From assembly GCF_018812025.1 (NCBI RefSeq), contig NC_063052.1, forward strand, positions 26,794,666 through 26,858,665: DNA of 64,000 nucleotides. The letters are read 5' to 3'. The stretch comes from Megalobrama amblycephala. Taxonomy: Eukaryota; Chordata; Actinopteri; Cypriniformes; Xenocyprididae. Positions within the stretch are counted from its first letter, which is position 1. The number at the start of each line of letters is the position of its first letter. Below are positions 1-21,630 of the stretch, one piece after another. The position numbers and the translations under genes are program-made. A model generated the notes under the pieces. The model made no database searches. It saw nothing but the letters and a program-made list of their open reading frames with translations, and was not told the DNA's origin.

Positions 1-163
1 TCGCTGGTGAAGTCCACTATATGGAGAAAAATCCTGGAATGTTTTCCTCAAAAACCTTAATTTCTTTTTGACTGAAAAAAAGAAAGACATGAACGTCTTG
101 GATGACATGGGGGTGAGTAAATTATCAGGAAATCTGAATTCTGGAGTGCACTAATCCTTTAAA
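1..163. repeat. Right end of a TTAA-target fold-back element
   Basis: The stretch ends with a diverged form of the terminal sequence seen in full at 9678, 36326, 51279 and 61509: a 'gacatgggggtgagtaaat' block, then sequence running into a TTAA at 159-162. The left part of the element lies outside the window. Assignment rests on similarity to the better-preserved copies here. Confidence 0.45.
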
Positions 164-539
164 GCCGAAGGCTATTACTAAGCATTCTGTTGGTTATCTA
201 CTCCATATCTGGTGTGCTTCATTTCTGACATAACTGATCTCATCCCATGGGACCTGACCTATAAACTCAAGAAAGCACATTGCTTGTCAAAGGGAGGCTT
301 TATTTCAGAGGTAATTTATGTCCCAGTTCTGAAAATCTGAATATCTGGAACAGACTTTCTGCAGAATGATTCATAAAGGATTTGGCTGTCTGGAGTGTTG
401 TCATATGATGATGAACAATAAAAGACTACTTACAGAATGTAGGTGATGACACCAATACTCCTGAAAAACATCACAAGAACATGATTAATCATCATTAAAT
501 GAATCTTAAAGCCTGTGTATAGAATTCTGAGCTATTCGA

Positions 540-1020
540 CATGCAAACCAAAAATAAATATTAGTAACATAATAAAAATATTTTATTAATTTTAATTTTA
601 TTTATTCATTTTTATTATATGTTAATTATCTGTAGTTATTTGTTGTAAACTTCTGTTCTTCTGAATGTCCCTTCTGACTGTCTGTTATATTTAGTTTGTC
701 AATTGATTGTATTAATTTTGTGAACCGACCTTGGGTTCTTGAAAGGCGCTATAAAAATAAACATATTACTATTATTAACTATTTTACATATATATATTTT
801 TAAACATATTAAAATAAAAATGTTTATATACAACTATACACAACTATTATATCTAAAAATAATTAAAAAATATATTCTTAAGCTATTTCATATATATAAT
901 TTCATTAATAAAATAAATATATAATTATAAAATATAATTCACAAAGTTTACATTTTGATATAGAAATTCACTATTTATCTAATATATTCTTTTATATGTC
1001 AAGTGACTTATGTGAATTTT
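540..1020. other. AT-rich intronic stretch, no gene seen
   Basis: Very AT-rich sequence downstream (on the minus strand) of the last visible DAPK2-like exon. Only short low-complexity reading frames occur and no splice-bounded coding exon is visible. It is best read as intron. Confidence 0.5.
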
Positions 1021-1430
1021 TTTCAGATTTTATCAGTGTTCTCTGGAAACTGAATCCATGACCCCAGCTTTGTTTGTGCCATGCTCTACCAGTTGAGCTT
1101 CAGGAATGATTAAGATGTAAACCGAACACATATTATGCTAACCAGACATGAGTTGTTGTCTTTGGCACAGCAGATGATAGCTACTGCGTTCTGTCAAAAG
1201 CCAAAATAGTTTGCCTCCTGACAATGTTTCGCACATGACATCCATATTCAGTTGCATGTACAAATATATATGCACGCTGAGACAGATGCACACACTTAAA
1301 CAAGCACCTGGGGATATCTGCAGAAGGCGAATCAAGTCTGAGCATGCCTAAAAACACCCTTATGCACACTAACCTTATATTTGCATGAACATTTGAGTGT
1401 TTGTTACTAATTTAAGCAGGTAAGACTTAC

Positions 1431-11245
<9,815 letters not shown>

Positions 11246-11359
11246 GCTGCTGTCTCTCTCTCTCTCTCTTCGTTGTCCTCTGTCTGTGAATGTCCAAAGG
11301 AAAGCTATGGGCTACTGTATATTGCTCATACTGAGTTTAGCTTTTGATCCATATCTGAA

Positions 11360-12212
11360 ACACAGAGGATGGTAGTTAGTGGTTTACATCTGTTCCATAA
11401 AAAAGCTCCAAACCTGCTGAATATATTTCCTTCAGCATTTAACTAAACTTGCACAATTCATTTGGCAAGTATCTGATGACTTTAAAGGCTGCTCTGACAG
11501 CACAGCAGAACTAGCTGGGAACAGAAAGGGAGAGATATCTGGAAATTATTTACGAGTCCCTAAATGGTAAACATCTGGAATCCAAACCCCTTTGATATGC
11601 CAGCACTACATACATGAGAAAGAATGTCGCACTAAATGCTCTAGGCAAGTCGGTCACAAGTAAACAAACCAGTTCTTTAAACTTCGGCCAAGTGTAGGTC
11701 ACAATGTGCAATACAGAGTATGAACATACTGTGAGAGACTTCCTAAAAGACCTCAGTCATGGATATGTTAACACATTCTTAAATAATGAGACCCTTTCCC
11801 ACATTCAGTTGTTGTGTAATTAGTTTTCAATGGCTAACACAGTTAGTTACTGGGGGAGGAAGAAATGAGAAAATTGAATGAGGAGGCCTTGATAAGGAGG
11901 AGAAAGATTATTTATGGAGTGACAAGATACACAAAGTATTATTTTGGCATATCTATCATACTGCCTGTTGATCCATATAATCTATCATTTATCCATTTGA
12001 GATTAGAAAATGTGAGTAATAAATCTAAATGATACCGGAGACTTATGATTTCACATTTCATGAACACAGCCGATGTGGTTGTGTTTATTTGCATAAGCTA
12101 ATTAATGTAAATGTGATGTGAATGCATTGAGTGCAACTGCAAATGGCAGTTCATCTGATTTGAATACAAGCTGGAGAAATCTATCATGTCACTAATTCAA
12201 ACATGAAAATAT
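11360..12212. other. Intron/intergenic sequence, nothing recognised
   Basis: Between the DAPK2-like first coding exon and the next transposon. I see no conserved coding exon, RNA gene or repeat. Confidence 0.4.
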
Positions 12213-13053
12213 GGGATGCACAGAACTGAAAATTAACCGTCGAAACCGAAACTTCAGAATGCACTTGACAGAAAACTGAAAATAAATATTAAATTAATAA
12301 TCATTTAATCAAACATACTAAATAATCAACACTCAAATAAAAAACGAAGTTGTACAAACATTTAAATTGCACATAAGGCAGTTTTTATTTCAACCTTTTA
12401 ATAACAGCATTGTTTCTACTCCAGTTTGTTGGTGAAATATAATCATTTAAACAACAATAAACTGTAATAACTTGTTTTCATGAAAGATTTATTAAAACAT
12501 ACATTAAAAAATGAAGACATCAATAACAGGTTTAGTAATGAATATGTAATACTAATGAGTTTATGGACATTGAATATAGCTTTCTTGATGTAAATGTAAT
12601 GTTAGGCTAAGTGACACTATATAGCCTACAAGCTATTTTATTGACGTCTTTCTCCGGGTGAAACAAGTGAGATGAGACTTTGCTTCATATTAAAAGTAAC
12701 AAAGTACAAAGCTTTTTGCGACTATTGGATGGCAGGCATGCTACAAATATTTAGTAAAGTTTTCATTCGTATCAACAGAAAACAGCACAGACTAAAAGAC
12801 TTTAAATTTGAGAATCCATACCATTACCGATTAAAATCGAGAAATTAATATTGTCAACCTAGCCCTATAGTTAGCCGTCACGATTAACTGCTGTAGCTTA
12901 TCCACTTTGCGTGCACAAAATAGATACTGAAGAAGCGCTAATTAAATGGCTTTTTCGGTCACTGATTTCGGCCCTCCAAAGCCATTTTGGCCCGAAACCG
13001 AAAATAGCTGTTTCGGCCGAATATGTTTGATAGCCGAAATTTTGGTGCATCCC
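12213..13053. mobile_element. Old hAT-like element
   Basis: Starts GGGATGCAC and ends GTGCATCCC. Subterminal 'accgaaac' and 'tttcggcc' repeats lie on opposite strands, a typical fish hAT MITE layout. The flanking 8-mers do not match, so it is older or damaged. Confidence 0.6.
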
Positions 13054-13229
13054 CAACTAAAATGCACATATATTCTCTTTAACAAAGCCCAAATATAAAA
13101 TACTAAACTTTACTCTTAACAGACACTGTAGCTGTGATTTTTCCAAGCTACATCTTTTGTTGATCATGGAACAACATTCCTGTCCAAAAAATGTAGTCCT
13201 AACCCTATCACTGCCCCTAAGCCTAACCC

Positions 13230-14814
13230 TAGGGATGCACCGATCCGATATTCAGATCGGTATCGGCGCCGATACTGCCATTTTTGCCGGATCGGGTATC
13301 GGCCGGGCGGGACCGATCCAAAATCCGATATTGTGCGTGTACTATTCTGTTGTTGTTAAGCTCTACAAAAGGCACAAACACATTAAAAAGCACCATAAAG
13401 TTTCTGTGCACTATATTCCAAGTGTTCTGAAGCCATTCCATAGTTTAATTTGAGGTACAGATGAATATTTTAGTTGTTAAATTAAAGTTCACGTAAAGGC
13501 CTCCCTCCGCTGCGGCTGTCAGTCACTCTCCATTCAGCATTCAGACTGCGTGTCGCGTTCAGTTACGACAGTCAACACAATGAAACTCTCTCCAAGATGA
13601 ATCAATGTTTCTATTATTATACTTAATCAAGATACCGGTAATACAATACGCATCAATATTTCTTCACTTTGTGCTTTGAACTTTTCACTGCGGAGCGCTG
13701 CCGCTGTGCGCTGATTCCATGGTGCTTCAAGCACATCATTCTGCACACGGGATACGCATAAAAGCGCTTTGTGCCGCTCATGGGAGCCGTTCATATTATA
13801 ATATTTTTGCGCAATGAAAGATTGTTTAATAGCATTTTTTTTGTTCTGTCCTATCTATCATATGTTGCTGCATCATTTTAATTTTTATATTTTAATTATA
13901 AGACATTTAATAGCTTCTGTTTTCGTCCACATTTTCATATGTATTCACAAACGTATAAGATAAACAAATAGGCATAGGCTATGCAATTATTTATATTATG
14001 AAAAGAAAGTATTATGAAAAGTTAAAGTCTGCGTCACTTTTCAGTTTTCATCTTACATCTCATCTCAACACTTTTTGAGGATCGTGAGTGAACGTGATCA
14101 TCTCTTCTTCTTTACTACTTTACTAGGAAATAAACATGAATGAAAATCAAAAAATATGTTGAAAGTTGCAGTATCTTACCGAAATCTGTATCACGTCAGT
14201 TCAATCAGTGTTGTAAACAATGTCACGTAGGAAAAGCCATTCATTGACCATAAACTTAGTCAGCAACAACAAAAATAAAAACTATTTAAAACAAAACGGA
14301 TTAGAAACTTTATGTAAGCATAAGTATTATAATATAATATAATAAAATGGAAAAACTGGGTGTGTGTAATCAAAGGCATCGTTTTCATTTTATTCTGGAG
14401 TCTGAACTCGCGCTCTGCTGCCACACTGGAGCACACTCACCACCTACTGGACAGGGGTGGGAATTACAGTTAAGTTACATCAGCCTCAGTAATCTGTCAA
14501 AATGACGGACAGGCTGCAGATTTTTTCCGTCACTGCTAAAAAAAATTCCATCAATGACGGAAAATTCTCGGTTAACCTGACCTTTGAGATTATATATTAT
14601 ATACACGCCACACTACCGCCGGTGACACTCCACGACCGCGGTGGCGCGGTTGTCATGCCGACCGTCACAGCCCTAAGTGAGGCATACAGTTTATTAGGTA
14701 ATTTAGCGCTTTTCTTATTACTTGAAGATCGGATCGGATCGGTATCGGCCGATACTGAATCCCAGGTATCGGGATCGGTATCGGAAGTGAAAAAGGCGGA
14801 TCGGTGCATCCCTA
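13230..14814. mobile_element. hAT element with perfect 8-bp TSD and nested fragments
   Basis: Ends are TAGGGATGCACCGATCCGAT and the inverted GGATCGGTGCATCCCTA, with many subterminal 'gatcggtatcgg' repeats. CCTAACCC flanks it on both sides (13222-13229 and 14815-14822). Near 14,460-14,690 sits part of another element with a 'gcggttgtcatgccgaccgt' end. No intact transposase frame. Confidence 0.85.
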
Positions 14815-14993
14815 CCTAACCCTACCCATAACTTTTTCCTAAAATCAAAGGGAAATGATAGATGAATAAGAAGCCCCTAACCCTTTTTGTATGCCTAAAC
14901 TTGACAAAAACTGTCAAATCTGATTGGTTGATTGGATATATATAGCAATGCCTTGACAAACCAACAAACTCCCAGCACCCTTACATTCACATA

Positions 14994-15508
14994 TGGTGCT
15001 TTTCCACTGCATGGTACGGTTCGATACGTCTCACTTTTTGGCACTCTTCCACTGCATTGGACAGCTCGGTATGGAACGGTACGGCTCACATAAATAGTAC
15101 CACCTCGGTGGAGATTCCAAGTGTTCCGTACCGATACTAAAAGTGACGTGTAAACACTGCAGATCACTGATTGGTCAGAGAGAATCATCACTACCAGCGT
15201 CATTGGATTTGAAACACGAGACACCAAACCCGCTAGATTTAAATAGTCAGTAACAGCCACCGCAGAATCATTTGTTTGTGCGACTTTTAAAAACGACTTT
15301 TTTAAACGACTGTCGCAGGCAACTTGAAAAAAAAATGGCTGTATTGTGGTTAGTAGATGATGTGCAATCATGTGTGTGGATCCACGGCAGTAAAGGTGGC
15401 ACAACTATATCTATAATCCCACCCACTTTGATGCGGTACTAAACTGCAGTGGAAAAGTAAACTGAAAGTAAAGCGAGCCGAGCCATGCCGAACCAAAAAG
15501 CGCCAATA
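14994..15508. mobile_element. Inverted-repeat MITE inserted in a minisatellite
   Basis: Left end 'tggtgcttttccactgcatg' followed by 'gtacggttcg'; right end contains 'ctgcagtggaaaag' and 'gccgagccatgccgaacc', its diverged inverse. Internal 'gtaccg' motifs occur on both strands. Flanks on both sides carry 'agcaatgccytg', so it appears to have inserted into the CCTAGCAA array. Probably Harbinger/PIF-like, but no target duplication could be confirmed. Confidence 0.5.
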
Positions 15509-15890
15509 GCAATGCCCTGGCAACAAACAAGAACACCCTAGCAATCCCTTAGCACCCAAATTACCCTAATAAACATATAGCAATGCTCTTGAATTGAAAC
15601 AACTCAGAACACCCTAGCAACCACCTAGCAATGCCCTGAAACAACCAAGAACACCCTAGCAATGCACTAGTAACCACCCAGAATACTCTACCAACCATAT
15701 AGCAATGCACTTGCAACAACCCAGAACAGCCTAGCAACCACATAGCAATGCCCTCACAACCTCCTTGAAATGCCCTAGCAACAAACTAAAACACCCTAGC
15801 AACCATATAGCAATGCCATCTTGGCAACAACCAAGAACACCCTAGCAATGCTCTAGCAACCATCCAGAACACCCTAACACAGTTCAGTGC
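15507..15890. repeat. CCTAGCAACC-type minisatellite
   Basis: Diverged tandem units built from 'accctagcaaccacatagca' and 'atgccctggcaacaacc'. A shorter relative is at 31,560-31,680 ('ccctggcaaccacc'). Stop-free minus-strand frames across it are by-products of the repeat. Confidence 0.75.
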
Positions 15891-17790
15891 TTAGAAGTAG
15901 AAAAAAAGAACAAAAAAAGAAAGGGAGTGTCTTATGAAAAAAGTTATTTTACATAACATTAAAGATACATTAAAACATTAGAATCTAGAGAAAACACTCT
16001 ACACACCCTTGCAATCACAACGCACATGATCTCATGTTCCTGAATATATTTGCATTGTTCTGTGATTATATGGCCAACAGCACTTATTTCTGTGTGCCAA
16101 ACTGAAGTTTACAAAGCACACTGGGCATTCCAAGCATGTTTAGAGTGCATGTTAATTGCATTGTTTAAAGTGCATGTCAATTCTGTTTAGAGGGAATGGA
16201 ACAGAAATGGAAAGGCTGCATCAAACTGTTCTTTTCCAAAATAACACCCCACCCATCTCACTTCAGCTTCCTACAGTAACATACCAGCAATGCAGCCAAA
16301 GAGCTGAACAATAGTGTTCATTGCAAAACAAAAAAACTCCCCTTTTACTTCATTGGAGCAACAGTCACTCAGCTGTGTCAAATTACACACTCAAAACTAG
16401 GCTGAGCAATTAGTTCCAGCTTTAGCTAGAAGGCAATGTTTGCATCATTATTGCATTTCGCAACATTTTAGCTTTAAAACTATGTACAGATACAGCTTAT
16501 CTTCCCTCACCTTACTTTCTTTTGCAAACTCATCTGAGTGTAATGTGTGACTGACAGCCTGTGGGTTTGTGTGTGAATCCTGAAATTTGAGCATGAGCAT
16601 GCTTTCATTCTGTTCTATGCAAGATCAAAGAAAGAACTTGAAGAGCAATTCCAAGACTTGGAAACTGCCTGCTGAATCTAGGATCAGATCTCCAGCCATA
16701 AAACAAACAAAATAACGATCTCATTCTTGATTAGGATCAAAGTCCCAGAGCTTCAGGTTCTTCCTTACAATAACGAATACAGGAGGAAAACAACAAGAGA
16801 AAATTATGAAATAAATAAATAATGGAAAAAGAGAAATGCTATATTCTGAGAATGAAACGAAATTAAACTATCACACAAGCTTCCAGGAACCCCCTAACCC
16901 CTCTGGCAAACAAACTATTCTGACTTGAATAAAACCATTCATTTAGATTTTAGGTTAAATGACAACATGTTTTACAGTGTGAGGACAAAATTACACATGT
17001 AACCAAGAACCACCCACTTTAATGGAGCCTTTAGCTAAATCAATGTGCTGTAAACCAAATATGGTCAAAACAAATTCGTATTTCTGTTTTACCCCCCCTA
17101 AATCCAGAAGGAAGATCAGGTCTAACTGATTACCCTCAGGGCCTGGGAGGGTTTCTAGCCAGCCCCTGCTAGTTAGATCCAGGTGATAACCACCAAGATA
17201 TTACAACTAGTTGTTTAACAATCTGAGTTACTTGGCTATTCATTTTGAACAACACAGTAAAGTAAGTGAAAGTCAACTACAAGTTTTGAAACACGCATAT
17301 GGGTTTTTCATAGAACTGGTCTTGACAAATTTTGAAAGTGAATGTGAATGAGGAAAAAAAAACAATGTTCAAAGTGTTAGTTTGCTTTGGTTTGACGATA
17401 ACAGAAAATTCCACACGGAATGAAAAGATATCACACAATAATTTTACAAATATTACGTTATAAACATTAGTAAGAACGTCTCCTGTCAACTCTGTGCTGA
17501 ACACGACCAAAACCTGCGTGTGGAAACTTGTTCGTGTCTCATTCTAGTGCGTCGTGTTCAATATTCCACTGCGATGTTTCTCAGACCCTCACCTACGCCC
17601 CTGAAAGTCTGTCACGATAACGATGCAAAGATTAAATTAATGTCAATTTCTTTATTAGTAAAACTTCTATCATACAATGCGACATACGTACATTTTTTTT
17701 TATTTATAGCCTATCTCCTTACTTCCATTTAGGACAGCCTGTTCCATATCAAATCCCTTGTAACCAGACGAAATGGTCGATTTATGTGAC
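15891..17790. other. Leader-intron sequence, no gene recognised
   Basis: Unique-looking AT-rich sequence between the minisatellite and the candidate leader exon. I see no supported coding exon or RNA gene. Confidence 0.4.
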
Positions 17791-17794
17791 ATAC

Positions 17795-17945
17795 CTGGCA
17801 CAGATCCGTCAAAAAGAAGTGTCGTGTCTATTTCACGGACGGTATTTCCTCTGGAGCTCCACTCGCTGCAGAAGCGCTCGTACTGAAATAAGGAAACGCT
17901 CGTGTTGACCATGTTAGTGCAGTGCCCGAATGTGGCAAGCCATTT
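17795..17945 (-). other. Candidate noncoding leader exon of the DAPK2-like gene
   Basis: The minus strand ends in GTGCCAG followed by the donor GTATGT at 17794-17789, in a stretch of higher GC content than its surroundings. The next good minus-strand acceptor with a following exon is TTTCAG at 11355-11360, which leads directly to the kinase start codon. If joined, the reading frame open through this exon hits a stop within nine codons, so it would be 5'UTR. This is inferred from splice signals only. An unrelated short gene cannot be excluded. Confidence 0.3.
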
Positions 17946-18897
17946 TAACACTATCGTTGTACACTAAGTTACCATCTGTATTTATGTTACTGATTTGTTA
18001 TATTACTGACTTAATTTAATTTCTAGTAAACAATACAATATTGTGGGGACGGGGGGTTCTATATTATTGATGAGCCCCAGCGTGAGTTTTCTTTTAAGGC
18101 GATCGTTATTATAGAGCATTATTTTAAATTCCCCGGAGACGGGACATTCTCGTGGCTTAATTTACTAAGACAGTGTTATTTTAACAAACCAAACTTAGTA
18201 AGCACCATACTAATACAGCATACTACGAACAGAAAAGCAGATGAGCCCAGAATATGAACGCAACACGTTAATTAGCTACACATTAATTAGCGTTTTCCTC
18301 CCATAAAGAAATACACTAGAATAGTAAAATAGAATACTATACAGAAAAATTGATTTGTGCAGAATTTGATCTTTTAATATCACTTTAACATTAAGCGACA
18401 TCTTTATAGCCTAACGGTTTTCTATGGGAGGAAAACACAACATGTAATTAAACGCATTTTGTTCATATTCTGGGCTTGTCTGCTTTGCTGTACAGTAATA
18501 TGGTTTATTAGTATGATGTTTTCTGAGTTTGGTCTTAGTACATTAAGCCACGTTTAGCGTTTTTCACGTTAAGCATTTTTGAATGTCCCTTGGCGATGCA
18601 TTATGCAGCCACACTATGACAGGTATCGCGTTTATTTCATTTTTCCTTTTTTTTCAAAATATTCACAAATTGTTAACTATATCATGAATTATAAGATATA
18701 TTCCGATTGTCAAATATGTGGAAGCGAATGTGTTTTGTTGTTTAAACACCATAATGATCATGATAAAACAGAGGATCTGTCGAACATCAGATAAATTCAT
18801 CCATTTATCCCGAAATAGGCTAAATGTAAGTGGCTGGTGAACTGGGAGAAGAGAGTAAACATTATTGTTTCATATGCAATGTAGCCTATCTGATATG

Positions 18898-19338
18898 TAC
18901 GGAAGAGGATTAGGGCCAAGCAATAATAAAAAAATAAAACAATCTCGAGATTAAAGTTGTTAAATTTCGAGAAAAAACTCGTTAAATTTCGAGAAAAAAG
19001 TCGAGATAAAATGTTGAGAATAAACTCGTTAAATTACGAGAAAAAAACGTGTTAAATTTCAAGAAAAAAGTCGAGATAAAATGTTGAGAATAAAGTCATT
19101 AAATTATGAGAAAAAACTCGTTAAATTTCAAGAAAAAAGTCGAGATAAAATGTTGAGAATAAACTCGTTAAATTACAAGAAAAAAACTTGTTAAATTTCA
19201 AGAAAAAAGTTGAGATAAAATGTTGAGAATAAAGTCATTAAATTACGAGAAAAAAGTCATTTTTTCTCGAAATTTAACAACTTTAATCTCGAGATGGTTT
19301 CATTTTTTATTATTGCTTGGCCCTAATCCTCTTCCGTA
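18898..19338. mobile_element. Palindromic element with internal 71-72 bp tandem repeat
   Basis: Inverted ends of about 90 bp start TACGGAAGAGGATTAGGGCC and end with the inverse ...CTTCCGTA. GATATG flanks both sides, suggesting a short target duplication. The core holds about four units of 'gtcgagataaaatgttgag' plus 'aataaactcgttaaat', about 71-72 bp each. No coding capacity. Confidence 0.75.
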
Positions 19339-19354
19339 GATATGAATAAAAAAC

Positions 19355-20790
19355 TTCATCAAATTATTATTGATAGGATTATTGCAGCTTCCATATCAGT
19401 GTATGGAATTTGCATTAAACAAACTATAAATCTTTTTTATATATAGCCTAATGTCTGTTTAAATGTCTGAAACCTCAAATAAACATTATGTGGTTGAAAA
19501 CACTAAAGAGTTGTGAAATATGAAAAGCACTGAGCGTGTCCATCTCTGGCTCAGCGCCAGCAGCGCGAAAGCAGGTTTGAATTTAGCAGTAACGCACTGA
19601 ATGTTTTAATCACACAGGTGTGATCGTACACGTTAAATGGTTAAAATCATTTCGGGGGAGAAGGAGGATGAAGTGAAACTGAGGGGGCACAAATCAGATC
19701 TGAGGGGGCAATGCCCCCTTTTGCCCCCTCGTGGCGCCGGGCCTGGTTCCATATCACCTTGCCAAATGTTTTCAGTTATTTCAAAAGGTCCTTACAGCCT
19801 ACGACCACAAAATAAATAAAACCCACAATGACACTGACCAAGGAAATAAATATAGTAAACAATAGGATGAAAACGACAAAGTAGTGTCATCATTTTTTGC
19901 CACAAAATACGTTTTATTGTGTCCTGAAAGTGCATACTCTTGCGCGCACTCTCTCTCTCATTCAAACGTACTGTATAGGACGGACACATACTCACACAAA
20001 AATGTTTTGTCAGTGCTGCTCTGATGAATTAATCAGTAAAATGACTCACCAGCCAGGTAATAACTGTGCCATTCTTGAGGTAGATAAACTTATAGTTTTG
20101 TTTCACTATAGACGTGTTTCTGTGCAACGTCATGACAGAGATGCGCGCACAACTAGGGGGCAATGTCTCACCATTACTGAGAGTTAATTTCGTAATATAA
20201 TCGGCGGAGTCCGCGCTATAGGCTTCCAAAGTAATTGATGCTAGCCATTTCCTCATGTCACACACCTAGCTAGCTGTCACACGTCTCATGTCTTGTACAG
20301 TATGTTTAAAGTATCGATTTTCCTTTAAATGTGGCGGGTCGTGACGTAGCCTTGTCGTAAACATTTAGGATAGAAAGGCTCAACAACCAACAAAACCAAG
20401 TTCATAAAATCAGTAGGCTACTGTATTCAATATATAAGTAAAGCTGGAATAAATTATAGTAACTATTTGAAGTTTTACAAGTAATTAACCCTTATTTACA
20501 AGTAATTACACGTATGATCACACCGGTGTGATTAGAACATTAAGTGCACCATGTGATCAACTGCCAAATTCAAATGTGCTTGCGCGCTTTCTGGCGCTAA
20601 ACCAGAGACTCAGCACTTTTCATATATCACAAATAGTTTTTTCAACTACATAATGTTTATTTTAGGTTTCAGACATTTAAATACACATAAGTACTAACAA
20701 AACAATACATTTAGAGTTTGTAAAATACACACTGATGTATACAGAAGCAGCAATAACAATACTTTCCATAATAATTAGACGACACGCTTT
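19355..20790. repeat. Large diverged inverted repeat
   Basis: The arm at about 19355-19640 matches in inverse the arm at about 20480-20790. Shared landmarks are 'aaatgtctgaaacct', 'aataaacattatgt', 'agcgccag' and 'aatcacacaggtgtgatc' against 'gatcacaccggtgtgatt'. The 840-bp centre includes a 'gggggcaatgcccccttttg' block. This looks like an old non-autonomous transposon, or one with other insertions. Family not identified. Confidence 0.6.
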
Positions 20791-20859
20791 ATTTATATCA
20801 GACACACATAAGTACACACATTTTATAAAGTGTAAGTAACTTTATAAAATGGTTAGTTC

Positions 20860-21630
20860 CTGTCCTTGATTCTGATTAGTCAATAGCTGTGTTTTATTCA
20901 CGATAAAACACGGCTATGACCGCTTCACCCAACGGTTCTGTGTATCACAACACCCTTAGCACTCTTAGCACACCCTCACCCACTCTTAGCAACGTAAACT
21001 GTTTGTCCTCAATTGATATTGTTTATTGAAGCTTACTGTATTATGTAGAAGAGCATTGTGAGAAAGAGATCGAGAGAGCAAGTTTATTACCTGCTTTCAG
21101 ATTTATCATTTTTCTTCAGGTCAGTCCTATGTTCATAATAAAAAATCTGTTTAAATGTCCAATGTATTATCTTGTCCTTTTAACAGTTAAGGGGTTTTCC
21201 CTTGACTGACAGCACTAGTCAAAGCATTTGTCAGTTGCATCTTGTTCCGTCTAGTTCAGTCTTTTCATTGTAAAAGTCTTCACTGCTGACTGACTCGCTC
21301 ATAAAGACAATCTTTGCCGCCATCTAATGCCGTTATAATATAACTTCTGTTGCTGTTCACAGTCAGGGACTATTTTTTCCGGCGGAAGGAAGGCTTTTAG
21401 TTAAAGTTTACTTCATGAAAGTTGCATTAACACATCATTTTGGCTTTAATATTTGTATTGTGTGGTAACTGTTTCATAAAAGCAATAAGGCACTCGAGGC
21501 TAGTGCTGTATCGTGAATAAGTCATGGCTGAAGGGGTGACTTATTCACGTTTCAGCATAGCCTCTCGTACCCTATTGCTTACTTAAATACAGCACTATTG
21601 TGGTTGCGGTGTCATCACAAGTAATGACGC
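20860..21630. other. Repeat-like stretch, family unresolved
   Basis: A 'tcacgataaaacacggctatg' stretch near the left and 'gtgaataagtcatggctg' plus 'gacttattcacgtttcagc' near the right suggest inverted internal motifs. No clear ends or genes are visible. Confidence 0.25.

Noticed and set aside
15368..15890. Minus-strand open frames across the CCTAGCAA array
   Set aside because: Repeat-derived, with biased composition and no domain.
17700..17951. 83-codon minus-strand frame as a new protein gene
   Set aside because: A splice donor lies within it and the frame stops soon after joining the next exon. A noncoding leader for the DAPK2-like gene is simpler.
19637..19819. Open frame across the GC-rich block
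   Set aside because: It lies inside the large inverted repeat and has no family resemblance.
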